Position numbers and translations under genes: made by a program. Positions 48,629 to 58,610 of a stretch of 64,000 nt of DNA are shown in pieces; the stretch's first letter is position 1; each line of letters starts with the position of its first letter. The stretch comes from Desulfobulbus sp. (GTDB lineage Bacteria; Desulfobacterota; Desulfobulbia; Desulfobulbales; Desulfobulbaceae). Location: contig JAITGO010000012.1 in NCBI GenBank assembly GCA_031280615.1, positions 1 through 64,000 of the forward strand. The letters are read 5' to 3'. The notes under the pieces were generated by a model that worked only from the letters and a program-made list of their open reading frames with translations, did no database searches and was not told the origin of the DNA.

Positions 48629-50398
48629 GTGAATGTTTTTTCTTTGCGTGTCCTTCTGACCGCCTCCAACCGCCTTCTCTTCCTGCCCATCTTTCTGCTG
48701 TGCGGCCTCATGCTCTTCGCCTCGGCGGCGCAGGCGGCTCCGGCCAAACCGGCCACACTTGCCAAGCCTTCGGCTTCGTCCAAGCCGCAGGTGGTCGTTT
48801 TGCCCTTCGACGTCGAAATCCCCGGCTCCTACGCCTATCTGCGCAGCGGACTGGCCAGTACCCTGGCCAGCAGGCTGGCCACCAGGGCCCAGGTAGCCGC
48901 CGTCGCCCAGGGAGCGGCGTCCGAACGGATGGCCCAATCGCTCAAGGCCGGCGATCACACCGCCTTTGCCCAACAACTCCGTCAATCCGGCGCCGACTAT
49001 CTCATCATCGGTTCGCTGGCGCCCAAGAGCAGCCAGTTCGAACTCACCGCCTATGTCTTCACCCAAAGCTCGGGCCAGACACCGAAGCGATTTCTTCAGA
49101 ATTTCAACGCGGTCGACGACGCCATGTCGGCCATCGACGAGTTGGCCTGGGATATCAGCGGCGCCGTGTTCGGCAAGCCCCGCCCGGAAATGAAATCCGG
49201 TCCTGCGCACTCAGGGGGCATGGATGCCTTGCACACCGCCCACCCCGACCGGGCCTACCGCGAGGGCAAGTATGCGGGCATGACCACCGGGCTCGAGGTC
49301 GGCGGTCCGTTCGAATTGGTCAACACTTCCCGCAGCAAGAGCCTCCCGGTCGAGACCATGGACATGAACGTGGGCGACCTGGACGGAGACGGCAAGGAAG
49401 AGATCGTGCTGCTGACCAAATCGAGCCTGATCATCTATCGTAACGACGACGGCCAGTTTCGCATGATGGCGACCGTCAATCTACCCAACTATCTCCGCTA
49501 CCACGCAGTGACCCTGGGCGACCTGAACAAAAATGGCCTGAAGGAAATCTACATCAGCGGCAGCAACCAGGACCGGCCCGATTCCTCCGCCCTGGAATGG
49601 AACGGCAAGAAGGTGTCGTTTTTGTTCGAGCATGTGCCTTGGTATCTGCGCACCATGGGCGCCCCGGGCGATGAACCCGTTCTGCTCGGCCAGAGCAGTC
49701 TGACCGGCGAGCTGGGCGACAGCAATGTCCACTATATGACGCTCAATCCCAACAACACCCTGACCGAAGGCCAAAGACTGAACCTGCCCAAGGGCCTGAA
49801 CATCTTCGATTTCGTCCAGGCCGACATCGACGGCGGCAAATCCAAAGTCACCATTGCCATCAACAATCGCAATCGCCTGCAACTCTACGATGTCGCCGGC
49901 ACCTTGCGCTGGAGCAGCCCCGACACCTTTGGCGCCAGCGACAACTTTTTCGGCACCCTGACGAGCCCCAACAATGCGGTCATGTCGGATAAGGAAACCA
50001 CCTGGCTGAGGACCCGCATTGTGGTGGCCGATTTCGACGGCGACGGCATCAACGATATCATGGTCGGCCGCAATCGCCTGGAAACCGTGCCGTTCATGCC
50101 CAACCTCCGCTACTTCGACGGCGGTTCGCTCTCGGCCCTGACCTGGGAGAGCAACAGTCTGGTCCGCCTCTGGGAGAGCAGGAAGATCACCGGCTACATC
50201 ACCAACTATCAGGTGGCCGGTGCGGAGAAGGGCAGCACCGAATACCGAGTGTACTTTGTCGAGGCGGAAACCAGCTATCCCTTTGTTTTCTGGCACACAT
50301 CGTCTTCTTACCTCAACTGCTACACCATCAAGGTCAAGCCGCATGACCGGGTGTATCTCAAGGATCAACCCTCGTTGCTCGGCGAGCCGGCGCAGTGA
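48629..50398 (+). CDS. Exported FG-GAP/VCBS-repeat protein
   Basis: About 589 residues from a GTG with AAAGGAG eight bases upstream. A signal peptide (cleavage near AQAAP, about residue 36) leads to an N-terminal region (about 50-180; VVVLPFDVEIPGSYAYLRSGLA) like the alpha/beta domain of secreted or lipoprotein-associated factors such as TolB-N or FlgT, and then FG-GAP-like calcium-binding repeats with DxDGDGxxE/D loops (DLDGDGKEEIVLL, DLNKNGLKEIYI, DFDGDGINDIMVG). Probably a periplasmic or surface beta-propeller. Function unknown. It lies 218 bp behind the CULT gene and before a porin. Confidence 0.75.
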   Translation: MNVFSLRVLLTASNRLLFLPIFLLCGLMLFASAAQAAPAKPATLAKPSASSKPQVVVLPFDVEIPGSYAYLRSGLASTLASRLATRAQVAAVAQGAASERMAQSLKAGDHTAFAQQLRQSGADYLIIGSLAPKSSQFELTAYVFTQSSGQTPKRFLQNFNAVDDAMSAIDELAWDISGAVFGKPRPEMKSGPAHSGGMDALHTAHPDRAYREGKYAGMTTGLEVGGPFELVNTSRSKSLPVETMDMNVGDLDGDGKEEIVLLTKSSLIIYRNDDGQFRMMATVNLPNYLRYHAVTLGDLNKNGLKEIYISGSNQDRPDSSALEWNGKKVSFLFEHVPWYLRTMGAPGDEPVLLGQSSLTGELGDSNVHYMTLNPNNTLTEGQRLNLPKGLNIFDFVQADIDGGKSKVTIAINNRNRLQLYDVAGTLRWSSPDTFGASDNFFGTLTSPNNAVMSDKETTWLRTRIVVADFDGDGINDIMVGRNRLETVPFMPNLRYFDGGSLSALTWESNSLVRLWESRKITGYITNYQVAGAEKGSTEYRVYFVEAETSYPFVFWHTSSSYLNCYTIKVKPHDRVYLKDQPSLLGEPAQ

Positions 50399-50534
50399 TC
50401 GCGAGGATGCCCTTCTACGTAGCACACAATGCACGGACAAACCTTGCTCGGGAATTTGTGGTATCCTTGCAAAGATATTCGACATTTCAAATAGAAATGC
50501 CGGTAAAATTTTTTTAACTCCTGGTAAAAAAAAC

Positions 50535-50561
50535 TTGACGGTCACCTGAACTTACTATACG
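50535..50561 (+). promoter_or_regulatory. Promoter of the porin gene
   Basis: TTGACG, 15 bases, then TATACG (or TACTAT three bases earlier). The start of transcription would lie about 75 bp before the porin ATG. The upstream AT-rich tract (TTTTTTTAACTCCTGG) may act as an UP element. Confidence 0.65.
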
Positions 50562-50642
50562 TTGCAGTCATCGATAGAATTGCGGGGAAGGTTTCTCGTT
50601 TTTCGGGGAACATGCAATGAACAACAGACAAAGGAGAGGAAC

Positions 50643-52070
50643 ATGAAAAAAGTACTTCTTACAGGCGCAGCCCTGATGCTGGCCAGCGGCGTTGCCTCCA
50701 CTGCTGCCGCAGCCGACGAGCCTGGGGTCAAGATCACCGGTGATGCCCGTGTCCGCATGTACTATGCCGACGACCAGTTCAGAACCTATGGAACGAGTCG
50801 TTGGCAAGACTCCCAGACCAACATGGATTCCCGGGTCCGGGTCAACCTGACCGGCACCTCTGCCGGCGGCGCCTATGCCAAGGTTCGCCTGCGCATCGCC
50901 GAGTCGAACATGGGCGATCTCGACACGGATTACTCCAATAGTCGGCGTACCAACTCAAATAGCAATGTCGCGGCCGACATGGCCTATGTCGGTATTCCGT
51001 TCAACGACCAATTCACCTTAGAACTCGGCCGTTATCGCTCCACCTACGGTCCGCAGCCGTCCAGTTACAACTTTTTCTACGACGACGTCAACCTGACCGG
51101 TGCTCGCGGTATCATCAAACTGGATAAAGTGGTGATCAACCCCTTTGTCGAGTGGATGGAAGAAGCTCAGAACGGCGACGATGTAGCCAGCGGATCCCTC
51201 GATCAGTTGCAAGATAACGACGAAATCCGTTTCGGTGTCCATGCCAAGGCCCAGTTGAACAAAGACTGGCTGATCGGCGGTATGATCGGTTATCAAATGG
51301 ATAACCGCAACGAGCGCCGCACAACACTCACCGACTTCGGCTGGCAGGAAAACGAAGGCTTCTTCGGTTCCTTCTACGTCAACGGCAAGAGCGGCAACTT
51401 CGGTCTGATCGGCGAGATCGCCGTAACCGACAATAACTTGAACAACTTCAACTCTTGGGAAGATGATTTGCAAGGAGTCACTTCACTGCCAGGGGGTGCG
51501 GTTGCTGGTGGTGTTGATCGTATTGGCTCTCAAGATACCGGCTACGGCGGCTATATCTTCCCCAACTACCAGATCAACAAGTTGAACATCGGCTTGAACC
51601 TGGGTTTCACCGCCAACGGTTTCCAGCCTGACGGTGCCTTCGGTGACGGCGTCATGCTCGGCACCATCGACAACAGCGTCATCTCCGCTCTCCGCATCGG
51701 CGACTATGGCGACTGGCTGTGGGGCGGCTTGGTGGTTTCCTATCAGGTCAAGGAAGACCTCAAGTTGACCGGTAACTTCTTCTATGCCGACATCGATTCT
51801 TGGGGATCGGTGGGGCCGGATGGAGACGGACCTAACACCGGTTTCCGTTCTCTCGGAAAGACTCGACTGGCTAACGGTACCTATGTCGATCCGGGCCTTG
51901 AGAATGCTTGGACCATTTCCGCCATCATGCAGTACACCATCAGCAAGAACCTGGATCTCTTCTTGTCGGCCGGTTACCTGAAGCCTGAGTTCGACAATGC
52001 GTACAACATAGCTGGTCTCGATGACGACGGTATCTTTGCCGCCGCCTCCAGACTCGAGCTTAAGTTCTAG
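50643..52070 (+). CDS. Outer-membrane porin
   Basis: A 475-residue beta-barrel protein. Signal peptide (MKKVLLTG start, cleavage near AAAADEP, about residue 24), then alternating amphipathic strands rich in aromatic residues, many Asn/Asp loops, and a C-terminal strand ending in Phe (RLELKF) as in outer-membrane barrels. It resembles the porins abundant in sulfate reducers. The gene's codon usage and strong promoter, AAGGAGAGG ribosome site and terminator suggest high expression. Confidence 0.85.
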   Translation: MKKVLLTGAALMLASGVASTAAAADEPGVKITGDARVRMYYADDQFRTYGTSRWQDSQTNMDSRVRVNLTGTSAGGAYAKVRLRIAESNMGDLDTDYSNSRRTNSNSNVAADMAYVGIPFNDQFTLELGRYRSTYGPQPSSYNFFYDDVNLTGARGIIKLDKVVINPFVEWMEEAQNGDDVASGSLDQLQDNDEIRFGVHAKAQLNKDWLIGGMIGYQMDNRNERRTTLTDFGWQENEGFFGSFYVNGKSGNFGLIGEIAVTDNNLNNFNSWEDDLQGVTSLPGGAVAGGVDRIGSQDTGYGGYIFPNYQINKLNIGLNLGFTANGFQPDGAFGDGVMLGTIDNSVISALRIGDYGDWLWGGLVVSYQVKEDLKLTGNFFYADIDSWGSVGPDGDGPNTGFRSLGKTRLANGTYVDPGLENAWTISAIMQYTISKNLDLFLSAGYLKPEFDNAYNIAGLDDDGIFAAASRLELKF

Positions 52071-52109
52071 ACCTTGGCGTCAGCTTAAGTTTTCGAACCC
52101 CAATAAGAG

Positions 52110-52143
52110 AGGGGTGGAAGGTAACAGCCTTCCACCCCTTTTT
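52110..52143 (+). terminator. Rho-independent terminator of the porin gene
   Basis: AGGGGTGGAAGG and CCTTCCACCCCT form a 12-bp stem with a 6-base loop, followed by TTTTT. Confidence 0.92.
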
Positions 52144-52175
52144 CTTTGCCTTTTCGACGCTGCGGGCGCTACCCG

Positions 52176-54008
52176 CTATCGCGGAGCCGCGGGCAAGACG
52201 ATCGTGGCCCGCATGCCCCGATGGGCGTCGCTCGCCAGAATCAACTCGCCTTCGTGGTCCTGGATGATGCGGCGCACCAGCGCCAAGCCCATGCCGGCCC
52301 CAACCATCTTGGTGGTATAAAAAGGATCGGTCGCATGTCCCAGATCTTCCCGGCTCATTCCCTGGCCGGTGTCGCTCAGGGCGATGACCACCCGCTCGTT
52401 TTCCTCGGCAACGTTCACCGTGAGCTCACCGCCCTGAGGCATGGCTTCGATGCTGTTGCGGATCAGGTGAACCAACGCCTGCTGAATCTGGCGGGGATCG
52501 ACCCTGACCAGGGGATCGCGTTCGGGAAAAATGAAGGTTTTCGTTATATTCCTGTTATTGAGCGCATTGAAGTGCAGGAGAAGGGCCTTGCGAACCAGGG
52601 GCAGCAAATGGGTCCGTTCCAGCACCGGCTTGCTCTGCTCGACAAAATTAAACAGATCTTCCAGGATCTTTTCGATCTTCCCCGCCTCTGCCGCCATCAT
52701 GGACAGAAACTGCAACCACTCCGGGTTTTCGACTTTCCGGGCCAACAGGCGAGCGGTGCCGCCGATGGCCGTGATCGGGTTGCGGATGGAGTGGGCCAAC
52801 TGGGCCGCCATGTGCCCCAGGGCCGAGTAGCGTTCGGTTTCCACCAGCAGATCCTTGTTCTTCTGCAGCTCGGAGGTGACCTCTTCCAGCTCTTTGATCT
52901 TGCGCTCCATGGTCACGTACAGCCGACAATGCTCGATGGCCAGGCTGGCTTGGCTGGCAAAGCTTTCCAGGGCCTGAATCTGCTCTTCGCCGATCGGCGC
53001 ACGGCTGACGAAATGATCGGCGATGAGCACTCCCAGCGCCCTGCTGGGTGAAAAGAGCGGGACGATCACAAAACTGTCTTCCTGCAACAGTCCCAGCAAT
53101 TCCAAGGGCACCGCGTGCGCGCATTGACCGCCGATCACATTGATCGATTTGCGATTGCGGACCGCCCGGATCAAGATATGCTCGCTGTCCCGGGCCTCGA
53201 TCCGCAGGGCGCGGACAATACGGTTGATTTCGGCATGGGCGGATTGGGCATCGCGCCGGGCCTTGAAATCGAAATTGAGCGACCGGCCGGCCTGCCGTTC
53301 CAGGCCGGACCAGGCGGGCAAGCCCTCTTCGCGGCTGCCGGGTCCGATCGCCAAGCGGCCTTCGAGAATGACACCGGATTCGTCGAACAGGGCAAGAAAC
53401 GCCCGGTCGAATCGCAGCCCCTCTTCCGCGGTGATGCCGATCAGGATGGCATGGAGAATCTCGTCGAGCTCCATGGTGCTCAGGTAGGCGGTGTTCATCT
53501 TCATGGCCAGCGCATGGGCCAGTTGGATGCGGAAGGTGGCCTGCTCGATCTGGCGCTGGTACCAGCGGTTGCGGATGGTCAACCGCCGTTTTTCCAGAAC
53601 TCGGTGCACGGTGGCCAACAGCTCGGTAAAGCCAACAGGCTTGGTCAGATAATCGTCGGCACCGTAGCGGAGGCAGGCCAACGCGGTCTGCAGGTCAGTG
53701 ACCGCCGTCAGCATGATCACCGCCAGGTCCGGATCGTCGCGTTTCAATTCCGGCAGCAGCGCGGTGCCGTCGGCATCGGGCAGGCCGATATCCAGCAGAA
53801 CCAGGGCGACCTTATGCTCGACCAGCCGGCGGTGCAGCGAGTCGGCGGAATCGGCGATGACGGTGGTCAACCCCCGTTGCCCCAAAAAATCCTGCACCAG
53901 GATGACGAGATCCGGATAATCGTCGACAATGACGATACATTCGTCGCCATCGAGCAGTTCGTCCTCGGCCACTGCCGAAGGCGGGGGGGGGAGTTGCGGT
54001 TCAATCAT
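52176..54008 (-). CDS. Response regulator-histidine kinase fusion (REC-GAF-HisKA-HATPase)
   Basis: A 610-residue soluble protein. REC domain first (about 22-140; phospho-Asp73 in VLLDIGLPDADG), then a helical linker, GAF (about 185-360), HisKA with the phospho-His near residue 406 (LAHSIRNPITAIGG) and HATPase (about 500-610; HLIRNSIEAM, SDTGQGMS). Such receiver-first kinases act as relays, phosphorylated by an upstream kinase or Hpt protein. No output domain is present. A possible partner could be one of the two large hybrid kinases at 19-24 kb, but no direct link is visible. It is convergent with the porin gene. Confidence 0.92.
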   Translation of the reverse strand: MIEPQLPPPPSAVAEDELLDGDECIVIVDDYPDLVILVQDFLGQRGLTTVIADSADSLHRRLVEHKVALVLLDIGLPDADGTALLPELKRDDPDLAVIMLTAVTDLQTALACLRYGADDYLTKPVGFTELLATVHRVLEKRRLTIRNRWYQRQIEQATFRIQLAHALAMKMNTAYLSTMELDEILHAILIGITAEEGLRFDRAFLALFDESGVILEGRLAIGPGSREEGLPAWSGLERQAGRSLNFDFKARRDAQSAHAEINRIVRALRIEARDSEHILIRAVRNRKSINVIGGQCAHAVPLELLGLLQEDSFVIVPLFSPSRALGVLIADHFVSRAPIGEEQIQALESFASQASLAIEHCRLYVTMERKIKELEEVTSELQKNKDLLVETERYSALGHMAAQLAHSIRNPITAIGGTARLLARKVENPEWLQFLSMMAAEAGKIEKILEDLFNFVEQSKPVLERTHLLPLVRKALLLHFNALNNRNITKTFIFPERDPLVRVDPRQIQQALVHLIRNSIEAMPQGGELTVNVAEENERVVIALSDTGQGMSREDLGHATDPFYTTKMVGAGMGLALVRRIIQDHEGELILASDAHRGMRATIVLPAAPR

Positions 54009-54171
54009 GGCCAGGCCGTATTGAATTGATCGGTATTTACTCGTTTCTTTCGCCTTTTCTACCCATGAAAAAAAACCGTGTCAAGTAAGCTTGCGGCCAC
54101 TCTCGGATTGCTCCTCCAGGTTGGCCGTGGTATGGACAGAGATCGTCTTATCCAACCGAAACGCTCCCGCC

Positions 54172-54606
54172 ATGATCGATCCGCCCTTCCCAACACCATC
54201 CCAGCCGGCACCCGAAGTCAGCGACGAAGCCCTGCGGCAGGTCATTGCCGATTTTCTCGCCCTGGGCCATGTGGACAATATCGTGGCCATGGTGCGCCAA
54301 GAGCCGCGCTATCTGGCCTGGACCGACCGGCTGATCGAGGACGATCGCTATGCGGTTCGGCTCGGGGTGGCCGTGCTGTTCGAAGAACTGGTCGCCATCT
54401 GTCCCGACTCGCTGTCACTGGCCGTGCCCGGCCTGGTCGAACAGTTGACCAACCCGCTCGCCTGGGTGCGGGGGGAAGCGGCAAGCGTGCTCGGCACCAT
54501 CGCCACCGACGAGGCTCTGGCCGTCCTGCCCCCGCTGTTGGCCGACCCTTCGCCCCAGGTGGTCGAAATCGTGCGGGATATCCTGGGGTTATCCGAAAAT
54601 GGATAA
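54172..54606 (+). CDS. HEAT-repeat-like protein
   Basis: A 144-residue helical protein. DRYAVRLGVAVLFEELVAICPDSL and PLAWVRGEAASVLGTIATDEAL are two tandem HEAT-type helical repeats, as in HEAT/PBS-lyase-like proteins. It lies upstream of and overlaps dinG by 8 bp, so the products are probably co-translated. The function is not known; a role in the helicase's partner choice is possible. Ribosome site weak. Confidence 0.75.
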   Translation: MIDPPFPTPSQPAPEVSDEALRQVIADFLALGHVDNIVAMVRQEPRYLAWTDRLIEDDRYAVRLGVAVLFEELVAICPDSLSLAVPGLVEQLTNPLAWVRGEAASVLGTIATDEALAVLPPLLADPSPQVVEIVRDILGLSENG

Positions 54607-56578
54607 CATCTTCGGGCCGGACGGCCTGCTGGCCAAACACCTGTCGCCCTACCAATACCGGCCCGGCCAGTTGGAAATGGCCAGTGCAGTGGCCCGATTG
54701 CTCGAAACGCCGGAGGAATACTGCGCCGATCTGGCCTCCTGTCTGATGATCGAGGCGGAAACCGGCCTGGGCAAAACACTGGCCTACCTGATCCCCGCCG
54801 TGCTCAGCGGCCAACGGGTGGTGGTCTCCACCAACACCCGCAATCTCCAGGACCAAATTCTCCAACGCGAAATCCCGTTCATCCGGGAATGGGTAGCGCC
54901 GGAGCTCAAGGCGCTGTGCGTCAAGGGCCGGCAGAACTACCTCTGTCTCTACCGTTGGCGACAACTGCAGGCCACGGGACAGGCCGACACCCAGACCGGG
55001 GGCGAGGAGCGGGCCATCGAGTCCTGGATCGACGAGACCGTGCATGGCGACCGCTCGGAGCTCCATTGGCTCGGGTCCGGTTCGCCGTTGTGGCAAAAGA
55101 TCTGCTGCCAGTCCCATTTCTGTCTGGGCAGCCAGTGTCCGGAGGCCACGGGCTGTTTCCTCAATCGGCTACGCCGCGATGCCGCTGCCAGCCAACTGCT
55201 GATCGTCAACCATCACCTGCTGTTCTCCGACCTGGCCGTGCGCAGGACCGGATACGGCGAGGTGCTGCCCCGTTACGAAACCGTGCTGTTCGACGAAGCC
55301 CACCATGTTGAGAACGTGGCCACGACCTTTTTCGGTTTCACCTTTTCCCGTTTTCAGGTGCTCGATTTGTGCGGGGATGTGGAGCGTGGCGCCACCGACT
55401 GCCAGGAATCCCAACGCGACGAACTCCTTGCCGCTATCAGCCGCCTCAAAGGAAACATCGAACGGTTTGCGGCCGCCTTCCCCGAGCAGAAGGGCCGTTT
55501 TCCGCTCCAAGAAGTGCTCGCCGGCCACCCCGGTCTGGCGGCGCTGCGGGCTGAATTGGCCGCCGCCTTGCAAGGACTTGCCCAGTGCCTGGACGGCAAG
55601 CCGGGCGACGAAAGCCCCTGGCCCCAATACGCAAGCCGGGCCTGGGAGCTGGCCGGCCGCCTCGACAAAATCGCCTGCGAGCAATTCGACGATCTGGCCG
55701 ACGAGGAGGTCAGCCATACCTACTGGTACGAACGGACCGAGCGCAACCTGGGCCTGTACGCCACGCCGGTGGACGTGGCCGCGGAATTGCACGCGGCCCT
55801 GTACACCCAGGTGCGCCACTGCGTTTTCACCTCGGCAACCCTGACGACCGGCGGCAACTTCCGCTACGCCCTCGAACGCCTCGGCCTGCCGGCAGATACC
55901 CCCACCATGTCCCTGGCCTCGCCTTTCGATTACCAGGCCAGGACGATGCTTTACGTTCCGAACGCCCCCTTTCCCGAACCGACCGCACCGGGGTATCCGC
56001 AGGCCCTGCACCAATGCATGGCCAGTCTGATCAAGCTGGCGGGCGGGCGGACCCTGGCCCTCTTCACCTCGCTGGCCGCCATGGACAAGGCCTATCCCGC
56101 GCTCCGCGAGCAACTGCCCTACCCCTTGCTCATCCAGGGCGAGGCTCCCCGTCGCGTGCTGCTGCAGCGATTTTGCAGGGAAACCGATTCGGTGCTCCTG
56201 GCCGTATCCAGCTTCTGGGAAGGGGTCGACGTGCCCGGCGAGTCGCTCAGCCTGGTGATCATCGACAAATTACCGTTTGAAGTCCCGAGCGACCCTGTTA
56301 TTATGGCCCGCATGAATCGAATCAAGGCCTTGGGCGGCAATCCCTTCAACGACTATCAGGTTCCGCGCGCCATTCTGACCCTGCGCCAAGGGGTGGGCAG
56401 GTTGATGCGCACCGCGGACGACCGAGGTGTCATCGCCGTCCTCGATACCCGGCTGTTCGGCAAGGGCTACGGTCGACAGTTTCTCCGCAGTCTGCCGCCC
56501 AGCCCCGTCTCGCGGGATCTGGACGATGTGGCCGCTTTTTTCGGGCAGCAGCCCGCGCCCCACGGACAACCGGCATGA
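54599..56578 (+). CDS. dinG: DinG-family ATP-dependent helicase
   Basis: A 659-residue XPD-like helicase. Walker A EAETGLGKT (about 52-60), four clustered Cys positions (LCVKGRQNYLC near 107-115 and CCQSHFC...QCPEATGC near 167-181) for an iron-sulfur cluster, DEAH in VLFDEAHHVEN (about 230), and C-terminal motifs FTSLAAMDKA and GVDVPGESLSLVIIDKLPF, then RMNR and QGVGRLMRT. DinG unwinds DNA and R-loops behind stalled forks. Overlaps both neighbours (ATGA with the prenyltransferase), so it is in the middle of an operon. Confidence 0.95.
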   Translation: MDNIFGPDGLLAKHLSPYQYRPGQLEMASAVARLLETPEEYCADLASCLMIEAETGLGKTLAYLIPAVLSGQRVVVSTNTRNLQDQILQREIPFIREWVAPELKALCVKGRQNYLCLYRWRQLQATGQADTQTGGEERAIESWIDETVHGDRSELHWLGSGSPLWQKICCQSHFCLGSQCPEATGCFLNRLRRDAAASQLLIVNHHLLFSDLAVRRTGYGEVLPRYETVLFDEAHHVENVATTFFGFTFSRFQVLDLCGDVERGATDCQESQRDELLAAISRLKGNIERFAAAFPEQKGRFPLQEVLAGHPGLAALRAELAAALQGLAQCLDGKPGDESPWPQYASRAWELAGRLDKIACEQFDDLADEEVSHTYWYERTERNLGLYATPVDVAAELHAALYTQVRHCVFTSATLTTGGNFRYALERLGLPADTPTMSLASPFDYQARTMLYVPNAPFPEPTAPGYPQALHQCMASLIKLAGGRTLALFTSLAAMDKAYPALREQLPYPLLIQGEAPRRVLLQRFCRETDSVLLAVSSFWEGVDVPGESLSLVIIDKLPFEVPSDPVIMARMNRIKALGGNPFNDYQVPRAILTLRQGVGRLMRTADDRGVIAVLDTRLFGKGYGRQFLRSLPPSPVSRDLDDVAAFFGQQPAPHGQPA

Positions 56579-57591
56579 GTTCGCCAGCCAGCGGCCCCAC
56601 CATGGATCTGCGCGCCGCGGCCGCCGCCGTTGCCGGCCGGGTTGAAAGCGCAATGCGCGCCGACCTGGAAAGGTCCCTGGCCGGCTGCGATCCCCTGCTG
56701 GTCGAGGTCGTCCAGTACGCCCTGTTTTCCGGCGGCAAACGAATCCGCCCCCTGCTGACCGTCCTCTGTTCGCGCTGCTGCGGCCGGGACGACAACGATC
56801 TCTACCTGTTGGCCGCGGCCTTCGAATATCTCCATGTGGCCACCTTGGTGCACGACGACGTCATCGACCGGGCCAGCCAACGCCGGGGCAATGCCACGGT
56901 GGTTGCTCGTTTCGGGCTGACCGCCGCCATCCTGGCGGGCGATTGGCTGCATGCCCGCAGCATGCATCTGATCGGTCGGCTTGCCGGGCCACGGGGGCTG
57001 GAGATTTTCTGCGCGGCCACCCTCTCGATGGTCAACGGCGAATTTGTGCAACTCCGCCTGATCGGCGACGCTGCCACCAGGGAGCAGCAATATTTCGATG
57101 TGATCCGCCAGAAGACCGGCAACCTCATCGCCTCCACCTGTGCGCTGGGTGCGCTCTTCGCCGGTGCGGACGAGGTGCGGCTGCAGGCGCTGTCGACCTA
57201 TGGCGACCTGATCGGTGCCGCCTTCCAGGTCGTGGACGATCTCCTCGATTTCCAAGGCGATCCGGGCAACACCGGCAAAAAGACCGGCAACGATTTCGCG
57301 GAAGGCAAAATGACGCTCCCCCTGCTGCAAACGCTTGCGCGGGCCAGCGATGCCGACCGGCGCCTCATCGAAGATCTGCTCGCCGCCGACCGGACCGACC
57401 CCGCCGCCTACCAAGGCGTGGTGACTCTGATCGAACGCTACGACGGCTTTGCCGCCGCCGCCGCCGTTGCCAGGCATCTGGTCGACCAAGCCCTGGCCGC
57501 CCTGGCGCCCTTCATTCGGCCGGGCAGCGAGGATGCCAGTGTCCGGCTTTTGCGGGAATTGGCCCTCTACGTTCTTGCCCGCAACAAATAG
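56575..57591 (+). CDS. ispB: Polyprenyl diphosphate synthase
   Basis: A 338-residue trans-prenyltransferase. First Asp-rich motif LVHDDVIDRASQRRG (near 94-108), second motif VVDDLLDFQG (near 222), GGKRIRPLL in the N-terminus. It makes a long-chain (octa- to nonaprenyl) diphosphate for the quinone side chain. The exact chain length cannot be read. It overlaps dinG by ATGA and is followed by the YibQ gene. Confidence 0.93.
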   Translation: MSSPASGPTMDLRAAAAAVAGRVESAMRADLERSLAGCDPLLVEVVQYALFSGGKRIRPLLTVLCSRCCGRDDNDLYLLAAAFEYLHVATLVHDDVIDRASQRRGNATVVARFGLTAAILAGDWLHARSMHLIGRLAGPRGLEIFCAATLSMVNGEFVQLRLIGDAATREQQYFDVIRQKTGNLIASTCALGALFAGADEVRLQALSTYGDLIGAAFQVVDDLLDFQGDPGNTGKKTGNDFAEGKMTLPLLQTLARASDADRRLIEDLLAADRTDPAAYQGVVTLIERYDGFAAAAAVARHLVDQALAALAPFIRPGSEDASVRLLRELALYVLARNK

Positions 57592-57604
57592 CCTCGGCCT
57601 GCTT

Positions 57605-58564
57605 GTGCACCCTTTTTTCCGACGATGGCACCGCCATTGCCTCCTGCTGGTTGCCGCTGTTTTTTTTGTACTCTGGGGGTGCCGGGAGCAAGACCGGACA
57701 AGCGCAGGTCCGGAAACGGACCACCAAACGGCTGCCCACGTCACTCCGGACACGGCCCCACCGGATACGGCTCCGGCCGCCACCTCACCCCCTCCCGTTG
57801 TACCGCCCGCACCGCCACCACCGCTTCCTGCACCGGCCGAGTCGGCACCGCCTTCACCCGCCACGCCCGCCACGCTCGCCGCCGTTCTGCCCCAGCCGGA
57901 ACCTGCCCGCCCGATGGTGGCCATCATCATCGACGACATGGGCTACAACCTGCAACTTGGCCGGCAATTTTTACAAATGCACGCCCGTTTGAGCTTCTCC
58001 TTCCTGCCCCATGCGCCCCATGCCAGGGAGCTGGCCCAACAGGCCCGGGCCCAAGGGTATGACATCCTGGTGCATCTGCCGATGGAGCCCAAAGAAAAAA
58101 AATGGCGGCTTGAGCCCGAAACCTTGATGGGCTCGGACAGCCCAGAACAAATCAGGAAAAAGGTCGAGGAGATGTTGGCGGCCATCCCGGATGCGACCGG
58201 GGCCAATAATCACATGGGGTCACTTTTCAGTGAAAACGCGCAGAAGATGCGGATTGTGATCGAAACCCTCAAGACGCGCGGCGTCTTTTTCGTCGACTCC
58301 GTCACAACCGCCGGTTCGCAGGGATTGACAATGGCGCAGCGGCTGCATCTGCCCGCGGCCAGACGCCACCTGTTTCTGGACAACGAGCGCGAGCCAGGCG
58401 CCATCTGCCGGCAATTGCGGCAGTTGGCCGCGCTGGCCCAGCGCCAGGGCCAGGCCATCGCCATCGGCCACCCGCACCAGGCCATGCTCGACGCCTTTGC
58501 CCAATGCGGCACCGAGGCCTTGCAGCCGGTGGAACTGGTCGGGGCCAGCCGGCTGATCCGCTAA
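57605..58564 (+). CDS. Divergent polysaccharide deacetylase family protein (YibQ-like)
   Basis: About 319 residues from a GTG at 57605, 14 bp behind the polyprenyl synthase stop. An N-terminal membrane segment (about 10-25) ends in LWGC, a lipobox-like site with an atypical Trp. A Pro-rich linker (about 40-95) is followed by the divergent deacetylase domain: MVAIIIDDMGYNLQLGRQF, then LVHLPMEPKEKKW, GANNHMGS and GHPHQAMLDA. Members are periplasmic with conserved Asp, His and Glu residues but no proven activity. It is last in the operon with dinG and the synthase. Confidence 0.85.
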   Translation: MHPFFRRWHRHCLLLVAAVFFVLWGCREQDRTSAGPETDHQTAAHVTPDTAPPDTAPAATSPPPVVPPAPPPPLPAPAESAPPSPATPATLAAVLPQPEPARPMVAIIIDDMGYNLQLGRQFLQMHARLSFSFLPHAPHARELAQQARAQGYDILVHLPMEPKEKKWRLEPETLMGSDSPEQIRKKVEEMLAAIPDATGANNHMGSLFSENAQKMRIVIETLKTRGVFFVDSVTTAGSQGLTMAQRLHLPAARRHLFLDNEREPGAICRQLRQLAALAQRQGQAIAIGHPHQAMLDAFAQCGTEALQPVELVGASRLIR

Positions 58565-58610
58565 AAAAAGCCGTCCGGCAGTAGCATCCACCCCACCGCA
58601 ATCTGCACCG

